The translations under genes were made by a program, and so were the position numbers. From an uncultured Flavobacteriia bacterium (GTDB lineage: Bacteria > Bacteroidota > Bacteroidia > Flavobacteriales_D > Crocinitomicaceae), in contig CAIYQV010000003.1 of assembly GCA_903928365.1 (NCBI GenBank), forward strand, positions 1 to 14,605: 14,605 bases of DNA, in the 5' to 3' direction. The notes beneath the pieces are model-generated. The model saw only the letters and a program-made list of their open reading frames with translations, had not been told where the DNA came from and did not search any database. This document shows positions 6,368 through 14,318 of this stretch, one piece after another (position 1 is the stretch's first letter; each line of letters opens with the position of its first letter).

Positions 6368-7024
6368 ATGAAATTCTTCATCGACACAGCTAATCTGAAT
6401 GATATTAAGGAAGCGAATGACCTCGGAATCCTTGACGGAGTGACTACGAATCCATCTTTAATGGCTAAAGAAGGTATCACGGGAGAGCAGAATATCCTCA
6501 ATCATTATGTGGCGATTTGTAACATCGTTGATGGGCCGGTGAGTGCTGAAGTGATTGCTACAGATTTTGAAGGAATGGTAAGAGAGGGTGAATTGCTAGC
6601 AGCTTTACATAAGAATATTGTGGTGAAAATTCCAATGATTCCTGAGGGAATCAAAGCCATCAAGTATTTCTCTGGAAAAGGCATTAAGACAAATTGCACA
6701 CTTATTTTCTCTGCCGGTCAGGCATTACTTGCCGCTAAAGCTGGCGCGACATACATATCTCCGTTTCTAGGGCGACTGGACGATGTCTCTACCAATGGAT
6801 TAGAACTTATTGCTCAAATTCGCACGATCTACGATAATTATACCTTTGATACTGAAATTCTTGCGGCTTCAGTAAGACATCCTATGCATATTATTCATTG
6901 TGCCGAAATCGGTTCTGATGTGATGACCGGACCTTTAAGCGCTATCAAAGCACTTGCAAAACATCCATTAACAGATCTTGGCTTACAACAGTTTTTGGCA
7001 GATCACGCAAAGGGAAATAAATAG
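6368..7024 (+). CDS. Transaldolase, short TalC/FSA-type
   Basis: A 218-residue cytoplasmic (beta/alpha)8 enzyme of the non-oxidative pentose phosphate pathway. It moves a dihydroxyacetone unit from sedoheptulose 7-phosphate to glyceraldehyde 3-phosphate. Family marks include FFIDTANL at the start, GVTTNPSL at 24-31, and the Schiff-base lysine Lys87 in VVKIPM. Two residues help separate transaldolases from fructose-6-phosphate aldolases of the same fold. Here Glu61 (SAEVIA) replaces the FSA glutamine, and Phe133 (SPFLGR) replaces the FSA tyrosine. Both point to transaldolase activity. The start at 6368 matches family N-termini. It is probably monocistronic: the SRP RNA lies upstream and a convergent gene downstream. 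Confidence 0.93.
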   Translation: MKFFIDTANLNDIKEANDLGILDGVTTNPSLMAKEGITGEQNILNHYVAICNIVDGPVSAEVIATDFEGMVREGELLAALHKNIVVKIPMIPEGIKAIKYFSGKGIKTNCTLIFSAGQALLAAKAGATYISPFLGRLDDVSTNGLELIAQIRTIYDNYTFDTEILAASVRHPMHIIHCAEIGSDVMTGPLSAIKALAKHPLTDLGLQQFLADHAKGNK

Positions 7025-7083
7025 ATTCGGTGTTCAGGATTTGTTAACCGCTATTCAGTTAACTTCTTTAGAATCTATTTTTC
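7019..7083. terminator. Inverted repeat spanning both convergent stop codons
   Basis: AAATAGATTC (7019-7028) is the exact reverse complement of GAATCTATTT (7071-7080). The 42-nt interior contains a second inverted repeat, GTTAAC at 7043-7048 and 7058-7063. The outer arms contain the TAG stop of the transaldolase (7022-7024) and the TAG stop of the SnoaL-like gene (7075-7077). T residues follow the arm on the plus strand (7078-7082), so a two-way terminator is plausible, although the stem is AT-rich. Confidence 0.5.
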
Positions 7084-7539
7084 AGGGATTGGTGCGTCAC
7101 GTAGCTCAATAAACGAATTCATTTTTTCGTTTTCAATAAGGACGGTAAGATTGTAATAAGCGATTAGCCATTTACCATGCTTTTTAATTAGGATTCCACT
7201 CCCCCGGCAACCGCGCATCCATGTGTCGAGATCCTCATCAAACCAAGCTATCTTTCCATCAGCTGAATAAGTCCAGTTACGTTTGGACGGTTTAAAATCC
7301 CACGCTTTCCCTTTGTCAAAATAAGGTTTTGAAAAGGCAGCGAATTCCTCTTTGTTCCACCGTTCACCTGGTGCAGTTCCAAGAAATACAAAGTCATCGG
7401 TAACAACATTGAAATACGCTTTATAATCTGCTTTAGTAGCGGCTCTGTGCCACTTGTTCATTACTGAATCTGGTGTTTCCTGTGCGTTTAAAACGGTCGC
7501 AAAGATTACGAACAGAAGGATGGAAGTAATTTTGATCAT
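7075..7539 (-). CDS. Secreted SnoaL/NTF2-fold protein
   Basis: A 154-residue protein with a signal peptide (residues 1-19, likely cleaved after LNA), so it is exported to the periplasm or beyond. The mature part resembles SnoaL-like/NTF2 domains (SnoaL_3 type). It has a first helix with WHRAATKADYKAYFNVV (about 29-45), DDFVFLGTAPGERWNKEEF (48-66), then beta strands with aromatic residues (WTYSADGKIAWFDEDLDTW, about 89-107) and GSGILIKKHGKWLIAYYNLTV near the end. The fold makes a cone-shaped pocket used by enzymes and binding proteins alike. No catalytic set can be named, so function is unknown. It converges on the transaldolase and lies downstream of the subtilase gene, separated from it by a strong terminator. 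Confidence 0.85.
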   Translation of the reverse strand: MIKITSILLFVIFATVLNAQETPDSVMNKWHRAATKADYKAYFNVVTDDFVFLGTAPGERWNKEEFAAFSKPYFDKGKAWDFKPSKRNWTYSADGKIAWFDEDLDTWMRGCRGSGILIKKHGKWLIAYYNLTVLIENEKMNSFIELRDAPIPEK

Positions 7540-7555
7540 GGCATTTAGTATTCAT

Positions 7556-7583
7556 AAAAAAGGCCGTTCCGAAGAACAGCCTT
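7556..7583 (-). terminator. Rho-independent terminator of the subtilase gene
   Basis: Read on the minus strand, a 10-bp stem (7574-7583 with 7560-7569, one G-U pair) is capped by a UUCG tetraloop closed by C-G. It is followed by a U-run (plus-strand A556-560 of the 7000s). On the plus strand the G-U pair becomes a C-A mismatch, so the element acts mainly on minus-strand transcripts. Confidence 0.9.
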
Positions 7584-7602
7584 TTGTAATCGTATTAAGG
7601 GA

Positions 7603-9192
7603 TTATTTAGTTGCTTTCGATTTTTCCAACTGCATACACATCGCTACAGCATTTTTAACGTTGACAACAGATCCTGTTACTGAAAGTGTAGAGAAATCAA
7701 CTAATTCCTCTGATCCCGGTTTCATTTGTTTCGTTCCCTTGTAAGATTTCGCAGACTTAAGAATAACCTCTTTGATCTCCTTCATGGTTAATGTTGGGAA
7801 ATAGCTTTTCAAAAGTGCCGCTACGCCCGCAACCATTGGTGCAGCCATTGATGTCCCTTGCAATTTCTTATAATCACTTTGAGGAACAGAATTATAGATT
7901 TCAAAGCCAGGTGCAAACACATCCACCTTTGTTTGACCATAATTTGAGAACGATGCTGCTAATTGCTCTTTAGGGAATCGTGTAGAAGCCCCAATTGTAA
8001 GGAAATGGTCAAGCGGTTGCTTCTGAAAACTATACATTGATGTTGGGAAATTTGGATGTTCATCCACATTCTCATTATCGTTTCCTGCAGCATGCACCAA
8101 CAAAACACCTTTAGAATCAGCATATCTGAATGCTTCGTATACATCTTTCTGACGAGGTGAATATCCTTTACCAAAGGACATATTGATCACTTGCGCACCA
8201 TTGTCTACAGCGTAGCGAATTGCAAGCGCAATGTCTTTATCATTTTCATCTCCATTAGGGACTGCTCTTACTGCCATCAGCTGAACATTCTCAGCTACTC
8301 CGTCACCACCCAGTCCGTTACCGCGAACAGCACCAATTATTCCACCAACATGAGTTCCGTGAAGTGCATCCGGTCCTTCTACATCCGGATTACCATAATT
8401 CTTATCGTTGAAATCCTCAGGATTATCTCCAATCAGAGCTCTGTCATCGTATTCGGTATTCAAGTTGAAATTCACCATTTGCTCTATGGACTTCTTTTGT
8501 TCTTCCATCACCTCTTTAGTGACTTCACCCGTTTCAATAGCGATAGCAAATTGTTTCAATTGTTGCATTTGCTCATCCTCAGGATTCCACTTTTCAAGAT
8601 CTTTCAGGGTGTAATCAGTCTTGCCAAGGGTATTCCCTACAATCACAGGTACCTGATCGATCATCATGGTTACCATATCCATTTGTCCCAGATAAGAGGA
8701 ATAATTAGCCATCTCCTCCTCTACTTCTGTCTTCACCTTCTCAAACAATGCATATTCTTCTTTTTCACGGTCAGAAAGATTTGCAGGATCCACACCTTCA
8801 AACTTCTTTGATAATGACTTTAGAATACGTGTTTTTTCCAGACAGGCTTCATTCAAGTTCTCTCCTTTCGAATTGCCAAGAAAATTCCAACCATGCACAT
8901 CGTCCACATAACCATTCTTGTCATCGTCTATCTTATTCCCGGGAATTTCATCAGAATTTGTCCAGATCTTTCCTTTTAAGTCTTCGTGCTCAATATCAAT
9001 TCCTGAATCGATCACTGCAACAATCACGGTACTGGATTTTCTTTTCTTAAGCTTTTTGTAAGCTTTTTCTGTTTCCATTCCAGGGCCTTTTCCGTTGTAC
9101 CAATTTAGTATTGTTTTATCCTGAGCATACAACAAATTGGTTATTCCAAAAGAGAAAATCGCAAGCGATAAACGAATAATGGTTCTTTTCAT
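7603..9192 (-). CDS. Exported subtilisin-family (S8) serine protease
   Basis: A 529-residue subtilase with a signal peptide (1-23, ending LLYAQ). The catalytic triad is complete: Asp62 in VIDSGID, His278 in HGTHVGG and Ser448 in GTSMAAP. The oxyanion Asn371 is in HAAGNDN. The Asp-His distance is 216 residues, against about 32 in subtilisin. The inserted part (about 85-270) starts with a calcium-site-like acidic stretch (DDDKNGYVDD, 89-98) and includes charged helical sequence. Similar inserts occur in a Bacteroidota S8 subgroup. No T9SS sorting domain is present at the C-terminus (ends LEKSKATK), so it probably stays in the periplasm. The ATG at 9192 is preferred to an in-frame TTG at 9219 because it directly precedes the signal peptide. 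Confidence 0.92.
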   Translation of the reverse strand: MKRTIIRLSLAIFSFGITNLLYAQDKTILNWYNGKGPGMETEKAYKKLKKRKSSTVIVAVIDSGIDIEHEDLKGKIWTNSDEIPGNKIDDDKNGYVDDVHGWNFLGNSKGENLNEACLEKTRILKSLSKKFEGVDPANLSDREKEEYALFEKVKTEVEEEMANYSSYLGQMDMVTMMIDQVPVIVGNTLGKTDYTLKDLEKWNPEDEQMQQLKQFAIAIETGEVTKEVMEEQKKSIEQMVNFNLNTEYDDRALIGDNPEDFNDKNYGNPDVEGPDALHGTHVGGIIGAVRGNGLGGDGVAENVQLMAVRAVPNGDENDKDIALAIRYAVDNGAQVINMSFGKGYSPRQKDVYEAFRYADSKGVLLVHAAGNDNENVDEHPNFPTSMYSFQKQPLDHFLTIGASTRFPKEQLAASFSNYGQTKVDVFAPGFEIYNSVPQSDYKKLQGTSMAAPMVAGVAALLKSYFPTLTMKEIKEVILKSAKSYKGTKQMKPGSEELVDFSTLSVTGSVVNVKNAVAMCMQLEKSKATK

Positions 9193-9267
9193 TTTCTTGA
9201 TTTGTTTAGAAGTGTGCAATTTAGAAATAAACTTTTAAATCCCTCCAAAGCTTTAAACGATTAGCGT

Positions 9268-9275
9268 TATATTTA
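9268..9275 (+). promoter_or_regulatory. Possible -7 element for the T9SS subtilase
   Basis: TATATTTA matches TAnnTTTG at all but the last base and lies 26 nt before the ATG at 9302. No clear -33 element is seen. Confidence 0.4.
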
Positions 9276-9301
9276 CGTTTTAAGGTTGAATATCTTGATG
9301 T

Positions 9302-11866
9302 ATGGTTGAACGCAAAAAACTGAAACTGTTACTTTTTACTTTTGGCATTTTTATTTCCGGCATCGCATTCTCACAGCCGACGCGTTTTCGATTCAATAAA
9401 CTGCTCCAAGAAAAACCCAATCAAATCACCACCTTTTGTGTTCCAAACGATAGTATTACACTATCCCTGCTTCGCTCAGAGAAGATCGCTTTGAAATATA
9501 CCACCAATACGTGGGCTTTCATTAGCTGCACTCCTTCCTGGATTGCTACGAAGATCAAATCTGGAGAGCTGAAAAACTTTTACTATGAATTTGCCCCGCC
9601 AATGGCTCTGGCAGATACCGCTCTTGTCCGACATCATGCTTATGAAGTTCATCAAGGAAGTTCAGGTTTGAGCAGTCCTTACACAGGAAAAGGAGTGATC
9701 GTTGGTGTTGTTGACGAAGGCTTAGATTGGAGTAATCCGGATTTCCGTGATTCAACAGGAAAAACACGTGTGCTTCGTTACTGGGATCACTCTACAAATG
9801 TCGGAGGGGTGGTGCCTGCCCCCTATTACTATGGAATCGTATGGGATAGTTCAGCGATTAACGCCGGATTGTGCACCAGTACGGAAAACGCCACTGCTCA
9901 CGGTACGACCGTAGCAGGTATGGCAACAGGAAATGGCAGAGCTAACGGAACGAATAAAGGATTTGCTCCGGAATCTGAACTGATCATTGTGGAAACAAAT
10001 TTCAGTCTGGATAACTGGACTCTCACAATCGCAGACGCCTGTGATTACATTTTTAAAGTGGCTGATTCCCTTGGGAAACCCGCTGTAGTTAATTTAAGCT
10101 TAGGTAGTTATCTGGGAAGCCATGATGGCAATGATCCTGCTGCAACGCACATAGAGGAATTACTCATGGAGAAAAACGGCCGCGTTGTTGTTTGCGCTGC
10201 GCGTAATTCGGGTGCATGGGGAAAATACCATGTGCCTGGAGACCTGGATGCCGATACCTCTTTTGTATGGATGCTTCCCAATCCAACGAGTCAATTAGGC
10301 CCAAATACCATTTACATGGACCTTTGGACTGATTCTACGAACGCTACCTGGAATTATGCCTTAGGAGCAAATCGTTCTTCGGGAAGTTTTATGGAGCGTG
10401 CTACAACCGTATATCGACCTGCAAACGCAGCTGTTGGTGATGTGATCTATGACACTCTCTGGAATGGATCTAATCGTGTTGCAACGGTCGAGATCTATCC
10501 GGAATACATCGATCATAACTTGCATATACAATTCTATTTCTCCAATGTGGATTCTACCGCTTATTATTATTCGCTTAAAACGACTGGCTCCGGTAACTTT
10601 GATGCCTGGACAGGTAGCAGCCACACTTCCATCCAGTTGAACGACATGGTGACTGTTTTGCCAAGCTTTAGTCAGTACCCGCCTATCTTTAATTATCTGA
10701 TGCCGGATTCATTGCAGACGGTGGTATCGTCCTGGAATTGTTCAGAGAAGGTGATTTCGGTAGGAAATGTTAAAAATCGAATTGGTCACTTTGATAAAAA
10801 TGGTAATTACTATAACAGCGCCGGAGACCAGATCGCAGTGGGACAGTTAAGCCGCAATTCAAGTAAAGGTCCAAACCGCAACAACGTGATCAAACCGGAT
10901 GTCACTGCTTCAGGAGATGTAACACTCGGTTCTGCCCCACTTTGGATGGTTAACAATCCCGCCTATAATGGTTCTCTGGACATCAATGGATGGCACGCCC
11001 GAAATGGAGGGACTTCCATGGCATCTCCATGTGTTGCGGGGATCGCAGCATTGTATTTAGAAAAATGCAGCCGAGCGAGTTATGCAACTTTCAGGAATGA
11101 TCTTATTAACACTTCACAACCTGATCAATATACCGGATCGATACCTAACAATGCTTACGGCTACGGAAAACCGCACGCACTGAATCTTTTGCTATCCAAT
11201 GAATTCAATGCTGCAATAACCGGTGATTCAGGTATGTGCGCCACTCCTATTCCTTTGACAGCCACATCCGTCAATAGCTTATCTACTGCCTTTTGGTCTA
11301 ATGACAGTGTAGGGACAACTGTCTACATTGCTGAACCTGGAAACTATTGGGCAGAAGTGTATAACAACAAGGGCTGCAAAACTTTTTCAGATACTTTTAC
11401 GGTTATTCAATTGGAAGGACTTCCTATTTTGCCAATTACACAAATTGGAAACACCCTAATCACCTCTTCTTTTTCGAATTACCAATGGACCCTGAACGGG
11501 AACGATATCCCGGGCGCAACAAGTTCAACACTGGTCATTTACCCTCCGTATGGAACCTACACGTGTTACTGCGTAAGTCCGGAAGGATGTGTCTCTGAAA
11601 CGGATCCATACACTGTTTTGGCAGCGATATCAGAAAAACATCAAGATCAAATACGTATTTACCCAAATCCAAGTAGCGATGAGATCACCATCCAGTCCAG
11701 TTCTCCGATTTTGGAAATTGAATTCAAAGATGCATCCGGAAGATTAGTCCAGCCCGAAAAAATTAAGGATCAAACGTGGTCGATTCGCACCTTATCCAGA
11801 GGATTATATGAGGTAACTTTCGAGACTTCAAACGAAAAGTTCCATTCAAAAATCATGAGATTGTAA
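9302..11866 (+). CDS. Subtilisin-family (S8) protease with T9SS sorting domain
   Basis: An 854-residue secreted protease. The signal peptide is about 1-24 (ending GIAFSQ). A propeptide-like region precedes the catalytic domain, which has Asp138 (VVDEGLD), His200 (AHGTTVAG) and Ser572 (GGTSMASP), a full triad. The oxyanion asparagine Asn302 lies in CAARNSG, where the usual glycine before it is arginine. About 270 residues separate Asn302 and Ser572; the middle (about 315-480) looks like an inserted beta-rich domain. Two Ig/PKD-like segments follow (about 636-705 and 706-775). The end (about 783-854), with IRIYPNPSSDEITI and GLYEV, is a type A T9SS C-terminal domain, so the enzyme should cross the outer membrane by type IX secretion and be surface-attached or released. 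It is divergent from the other subtilase. Its substrate is unknown. Confidence 0.93.
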   Translation: MVERKKLKLLLFTFGIFISGIAFSQPTRFRFNKLLQEKPNQITTFCVPNDSITLSLLRSEKIALKYTTNTWAFISCTPSWIATKIKSGELKNFYYEFAPPMALADTALVRHHAYEVHQGSSGLSSPYTGKGVIVGVVDEGLDWSNPDFRDSTGKTRVLRYWDHSTNVGGVVPAPYYYGIVWDSSAINAGLCTSTENATAHGTTVAGMATGNGRANGTNKGFAPESELIIVETNFSLDNWTLTIADACDYIFKVADSLGKPAVVNLSLGSYLGSHDGNDPAATHIEELLMEKNGRVVVCAARNSGAWGKYHVPGDLDADTSFVWMLPNPTSQLGPNTIYMDLWTDSTNATWNYALGANRSSGSFMERATTVYRPANAAVGDVIYDTLWNGSNRVATVEIYPEYIDHNLHIQFYFSNVDSTAYYYSLKTTGSGNFDAWTGSSHTSIQLNDMVTVLPSFSQYPPIFNYLMPDSLQTVVSSWNCSEKVISVGNVKNRIGHFDKNGNYYNSAGDQIAVGQLSRNSSKGPNRNNVIKPDVTASGDVTLGSAPLWMVNNPAYNGSLDINGWHARNGGTSMASPCVAGIAALYLEKCSRASYATFRNDLINTSQPDQYTGSIPNNAYGYGKPHALNLLLSNEFNAAITGDSGMCATPIPLTATSVNSLSTAFWSNDSVGTTVYIAEPGNYWAEVYNNKGCKTFSDTFTVIQLEGLPILPITQIGNTLITSSFSNYQWTLNGNDIPGATSSTLVIYPPYGTYTCYCVSPEGCVSETDPYTVLAAISEKHQDQIRIYPNPSSDEITIQSSSPILEIEFKDASGRLVQPEKIKDQTWSIRTLSRGLYEVTFETSNEKFHSKIMRL

Positions 11867-11885
11867 TTAGCGACTAAAGAATTTA

Positions 11886-11893
11886 TATTTTTG
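11886..11893 (+). promoter_or_regulatory. -7 element for the DUF5606 gene
   Basis: TATTTTTG fits TAnnTTTG and lies 19 nt before the ATG at 11913. A possible -33 element (ATTG, 11860-11863) is 22 nt upstream, overlapping the end of the protease gene. Confidence 0.65.
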
Positions 11894-11912
11894 GGCCCGA
11901 AAAACAACACGA

Positions 11913-12500
11913 ATGAATTTATCAGGTATTATTGCCATTTCCGGAAAACCGGGTCTTTTTAAAGTAGTTACTCAAGGTAAAAACAGTATTATCGTTGAAT
12001 CTTTAATTGATAACAAGCGATTTCCAGCTTATGCGACAGATCGAATTTCTGCTTTAGAGGATATTAGCATTTACACGTATGAGGAAGATGCTCCATTGAA
12101 AGACATCCTGTCTGCAATGTACAAAAAGGAAAGCGGCAAAGAGTGTCCGTCACACAAAGAAGATATCAAGGTGCTTCAATCATATGTTTTGGAAATCCTT
12201 CCAAACTATGATCAAGAACGTGTTTACCCTTCTGATCTGAAAAAATTATTTCAATGGTACAACCTACTATTAAAAACCGGTAGTTTGAAACCAGAGGAAG
12301 CAGAGGAAGAAACACAGGAAAAAACTGAAAAAGCTCCAAAAGCGAAGAAGGAAACTACAGCCAAAGAAGAAAAAACAACACCTGCTAAGAAAACACCCGC
12401 AAAACCTAAGGCCGCAACAGCTGATAAATCAAAATCAGCAAAACCAGCTGCTGCAAAAAAGGTATCAGCTGTTAAAACTGGTTCAAGCAGAGGAAAATAA
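11913..12500 (+). CDS. DUF5606 protein with Lys/Ala-rich tail
   Basis: A 195-residue protein. Residues 1-125 match the Bacteroidota-wide DUF5606 family as I recall it: an opening ISGKPGLFKVVTQGKNSIIVESLIDNKRF, then ISIYTYEEDAPLKDIL and a helical YPSDLKKLFQWYNLL. The N-terminal part looks like a small beta-barrel followed by a helical region. Residues 126-195 are of low complexity: first Glu-rich (PEEAEEETQEKTEK), then Lys, Ala, Pro and Thr-rich (AKK, PAKK, KPKA repeats), resembling histone H1 tails and other nucleic-acid-binding extensions. There is no signal peptide or membrane helix, so it should be cytoplasmic. The family has no established function known to me; nucleic acid binding is an inference from the tail. 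It has its own promoter and is followed by a terminator hairpin. Confidence 0.88.
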   Translation: MNLSGIIAISGKPGLFKVVTQGKNSIIVESLIDNKRFPAYATDRISALEDISIYTYEEDAPLKDILSAMYKKESGKECPSHKEDIKVLQSYVLEILPNYDQERVYPSDLKKLFQWYNLLLKTGSLKPEEAEEETQEKTEKAPKAKKETTAKEEKTTPAKKTPAKPKAATADKSKSAKPAAAKKVSAVKTGSSRGK

Positions 12501-12526
12501 TTCCGACACATTGAAATTATATTTTG

Positions 12527-12552
12527 AAAGTCGGTTTTGCCGGCTTTTTTTA
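12527..12552 (+). terminator. Rho-independent terminator after the DUF5606 gene
   Basis: AAAGTCGG (12527-12534) pairs with CCGGCTTT (12540-12547) through seven Watson-Crick pairs and one U-G, with a 5-nt loop and a seven-T run from 12545. It ends only about 12 nt before the ATG of the peptidase gene. Confidence 0.82.
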
Positions 12553-12563
12553 TTGTCAAAAAC

Positions 12564-14273
12564 ATGAAAATCACAAAGAACAAACGCTCATTCATTAAGG
12601 AAGATTTAATGATTAATTCCTGGGAAAAGATCAAGCCCTATTTTGAAGACTTGCTCTCTCGAGAGCTAAATGATCTGAAAGGATTTAAGCAGTGGCTTGC
12701 TGACAGAAGTGAATTGGACGCAGTACTTGAAGAAGATGCGGCGTGGCGTTATATTAAAATGACCATTGACACAAGAGACAAAGCATTGAGTGAGGCATAC
12801 ACGTTCTTTGTAACTAAAATTCAACCCGAATTGGCCCCTTATGAAGACAAGCTCAATCATAAAATGGTAAAATGCGTATTTTTCTCTGAATTGAACAATG
12901 ACCCTGCTTATCAGATCTATTTTCGTTCTGTAAAAACAGCTATCGACCTTTTTCAGGAAAAGAACATCCCGCTTGAAGCCGAATTAGGAGAAAAAAGTCA
13001 GCAATACGGTGTGATTTCGGCGGCTCAAACCATTGAACATAATGGTGAAACGATTACGATGCAACGCGCTGCTTCTTTATTGAAAGAAACAGATGAATCT
13101 CTTCGGAAATCAGTATTTGAAAAGATGGCTGAACGTCGGAAGGAAGATGTCAACAAGCTGAATGACCTCTATTCCGAATTAGTGAAATTAAGACATGAAG
13201 TAGCCATCAATGCCGGTTTTTCAAATTATAGAGATTACAAGTTTCAGTCACTTAACAGGTTTGATTACAATAAAGAAGATTGTTTTGCTTTCCATCAGGC
13301 GATACGGACGCATATCGTCCCTTTGGTGAAAAACATTCAGCAGGATAAGCTAACCAAACTAGGTAAAGAAAAATTCAGACCGTGGGATTCCGAAGTCGAT
13401 CCTGAAGGCAAAGCTCCTCTAAAACCATTCGACAAAGGCAGTGATCTGCTTACGGGCACGATTAACATCTTTAAAAAAATCGATCCTTATTTTGCGGAGT
13501 GTTTGGTCACCATGAACGAGATGGGTCATCTTGACCTAGATTCCAAAGAAGGCAAGGCACCGGGAGGATATAATTATCCGTTATATGAGATTGGTGTTCC
13601 GTTCATTTTCATGAATGCTGTGGGGGCACAAAGAGATCTGGTTACCATGGTTCATGAGGGAGGTCATGCTGTTCATTCTTTCTTAAGCAGGGAATTAGAA
13701 CTCACCGGATTTAAAAACCTACCATCAGAGGTCGCTGAGCTTGCTTCCATGTCCATGGAATTACTTACTATGGAGCACTGGGATGAATTCTACGCTAATC
13801 CAGACGATTTCAAACGTGCTAAAAGAGAGCAGCTTGAGTCCATTCTCAAAATATTGCCTTGGATCGCTCAAATCGATGAATTTCAGCATTGGGTTTACGA
13901 AAATCCTGCGCATTCACATGATGCGAGAAGTCATAAATGGTTGGAATTATCTAAATCTTATGGTACAGGATTAACCGACTGGACTGGTTTTGAAGAGGTA
14001 CAAGCGACAGCCTGGCAACGTCAACTGCATCTCTTCGAGGTGCCCTTCTATTACATTGAATATGGCATTGCACAGTTGGGTGCTTTGGGAGTGTGGAAAA
14101 ACAGTTTATTGGAATCTAAGGCCGCCATTGAAAATTACAAAGACGCTTTACGAATGGGTTACACTCGTAGCATCCCTGAGATCTACAAAAAGGCAGGTGT
14201 CCAATTTGATTTTTCAGATGCTTATTTAAGTGAACTGGCTGGTTTTGTGCAGAAAAATCTAGTCTCTCTCTAA
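12564..14273 (+). CDS. M3-family oligoendopeptidase (PepF-like)
   Basis: A 569-residue zinc metallopeptidase of family M3, which cleaves short peptides in the cytoplasm; no signal peptide is visible. The zinc site is HEGGH (His364, Glu365, His368), and the third ligand is Glu392 in VAELASM, 28 residues after His364 as in PepF. The conserved stretch FEVPFYYIEYGIAQLGA (491-507) carries tyrosines that fit the substrate-binding segment of the family. The preceding APGGYNYPLYEIGVPFIFMN (332-351) and AINAGFSNYRDYKF (214-227) are also typical. Length is normal for the family. The ATG at 12564 is chosen because family members have about 20 residues before the first helix (SWEKIKPYFEDL); an in-frame TTG at 12537 lies inside the terminator loop, and ATG 12609 would lose the conserved KRSFIKEDL. 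It may be transcribed by read-through from the DUF5606 gene. Confidence 0.94.
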   Translation: MKITKNKRSFIKEDLMINSWEKIKPYFEDLLSRELNDLKGFKQWLADRSELDAVLEEDAAWRYIKMTIDTRDKALSEAYTFFVTKIQPELAPYEDKLNHKMVKCVFFSELNNDPAYQIYFRSVKTAIDLFQEKNIPLEAELGEKSQQYGVISAAQTIEHNGETITMQRAASLLKETDESLRKSVFEKMAERRKEDVNKLNDLYSELVKLRHEVAINAGFSNYRDYKFQSLNRFDYNKEDCFAFHQAIRTHIVPLVKNIQQDKLTKLGKEKFRPWDSEVDPEGKAPLKPFDKGSDLLTGTINIFKKIDPYFAECLVTMNEMGHLDLDSKEGKAPGGYNYPLYEIGVPFIFMNAVGAQRDLVTMVHEGGHAVHSFLSRELELTGFKNLPSEVAELASMSMELLTMEHWDEFYANPDDFKRAKREQLESILKILPWIAQIDEFQHWVYENPAHSHDARSHKWLELSKSYGTGLTDWTGFEEVQATAWQRQLHLFEVPFYYIEYGIAQLGALGVWKNSLLESKAAIENYKDALRMGYTRSIPEIYKKAGVQFDFSDAYLSELAGFVQKNLVSL

Positions 14274-14287
14274 TTGATATTAAAACG

Positions 14288-14317
14288 AAAAAAGATCAGC
14301 ATTAAATGGTCTTTTTT
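14288..14317 (+). terminator. Rho-independent terminator of the M3 peptidase gene
   Basis: An 11-bp stem (14288-14298 with 14307-14317, one U-G pair) has an 8-nt loop. Six A residues on one side and six T on the other make it usable from both strands. Read on the minus strand it has a C-A mismatch and lies directly after the tRNA-Leu 3' end. Confidence 0.82.
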
Positions 14318-14318
14318 A

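Noticed and set aside
8191..8811. Plus-strand ORF of 206 codons, hydrophobic
   Set aside because: Antisense to the catalytic and insert region of the S8 protease; composition is what reverse-complemented acidic coding sequence gives.
12251..12634. Minus-strand ORF of 127 codons with a hydrophobic Ala/Phe-rich stretch
   Set aside because: Antisense to the Lys/Ala tail of the DUF5606 protein and to the terminator; no support as a gene.
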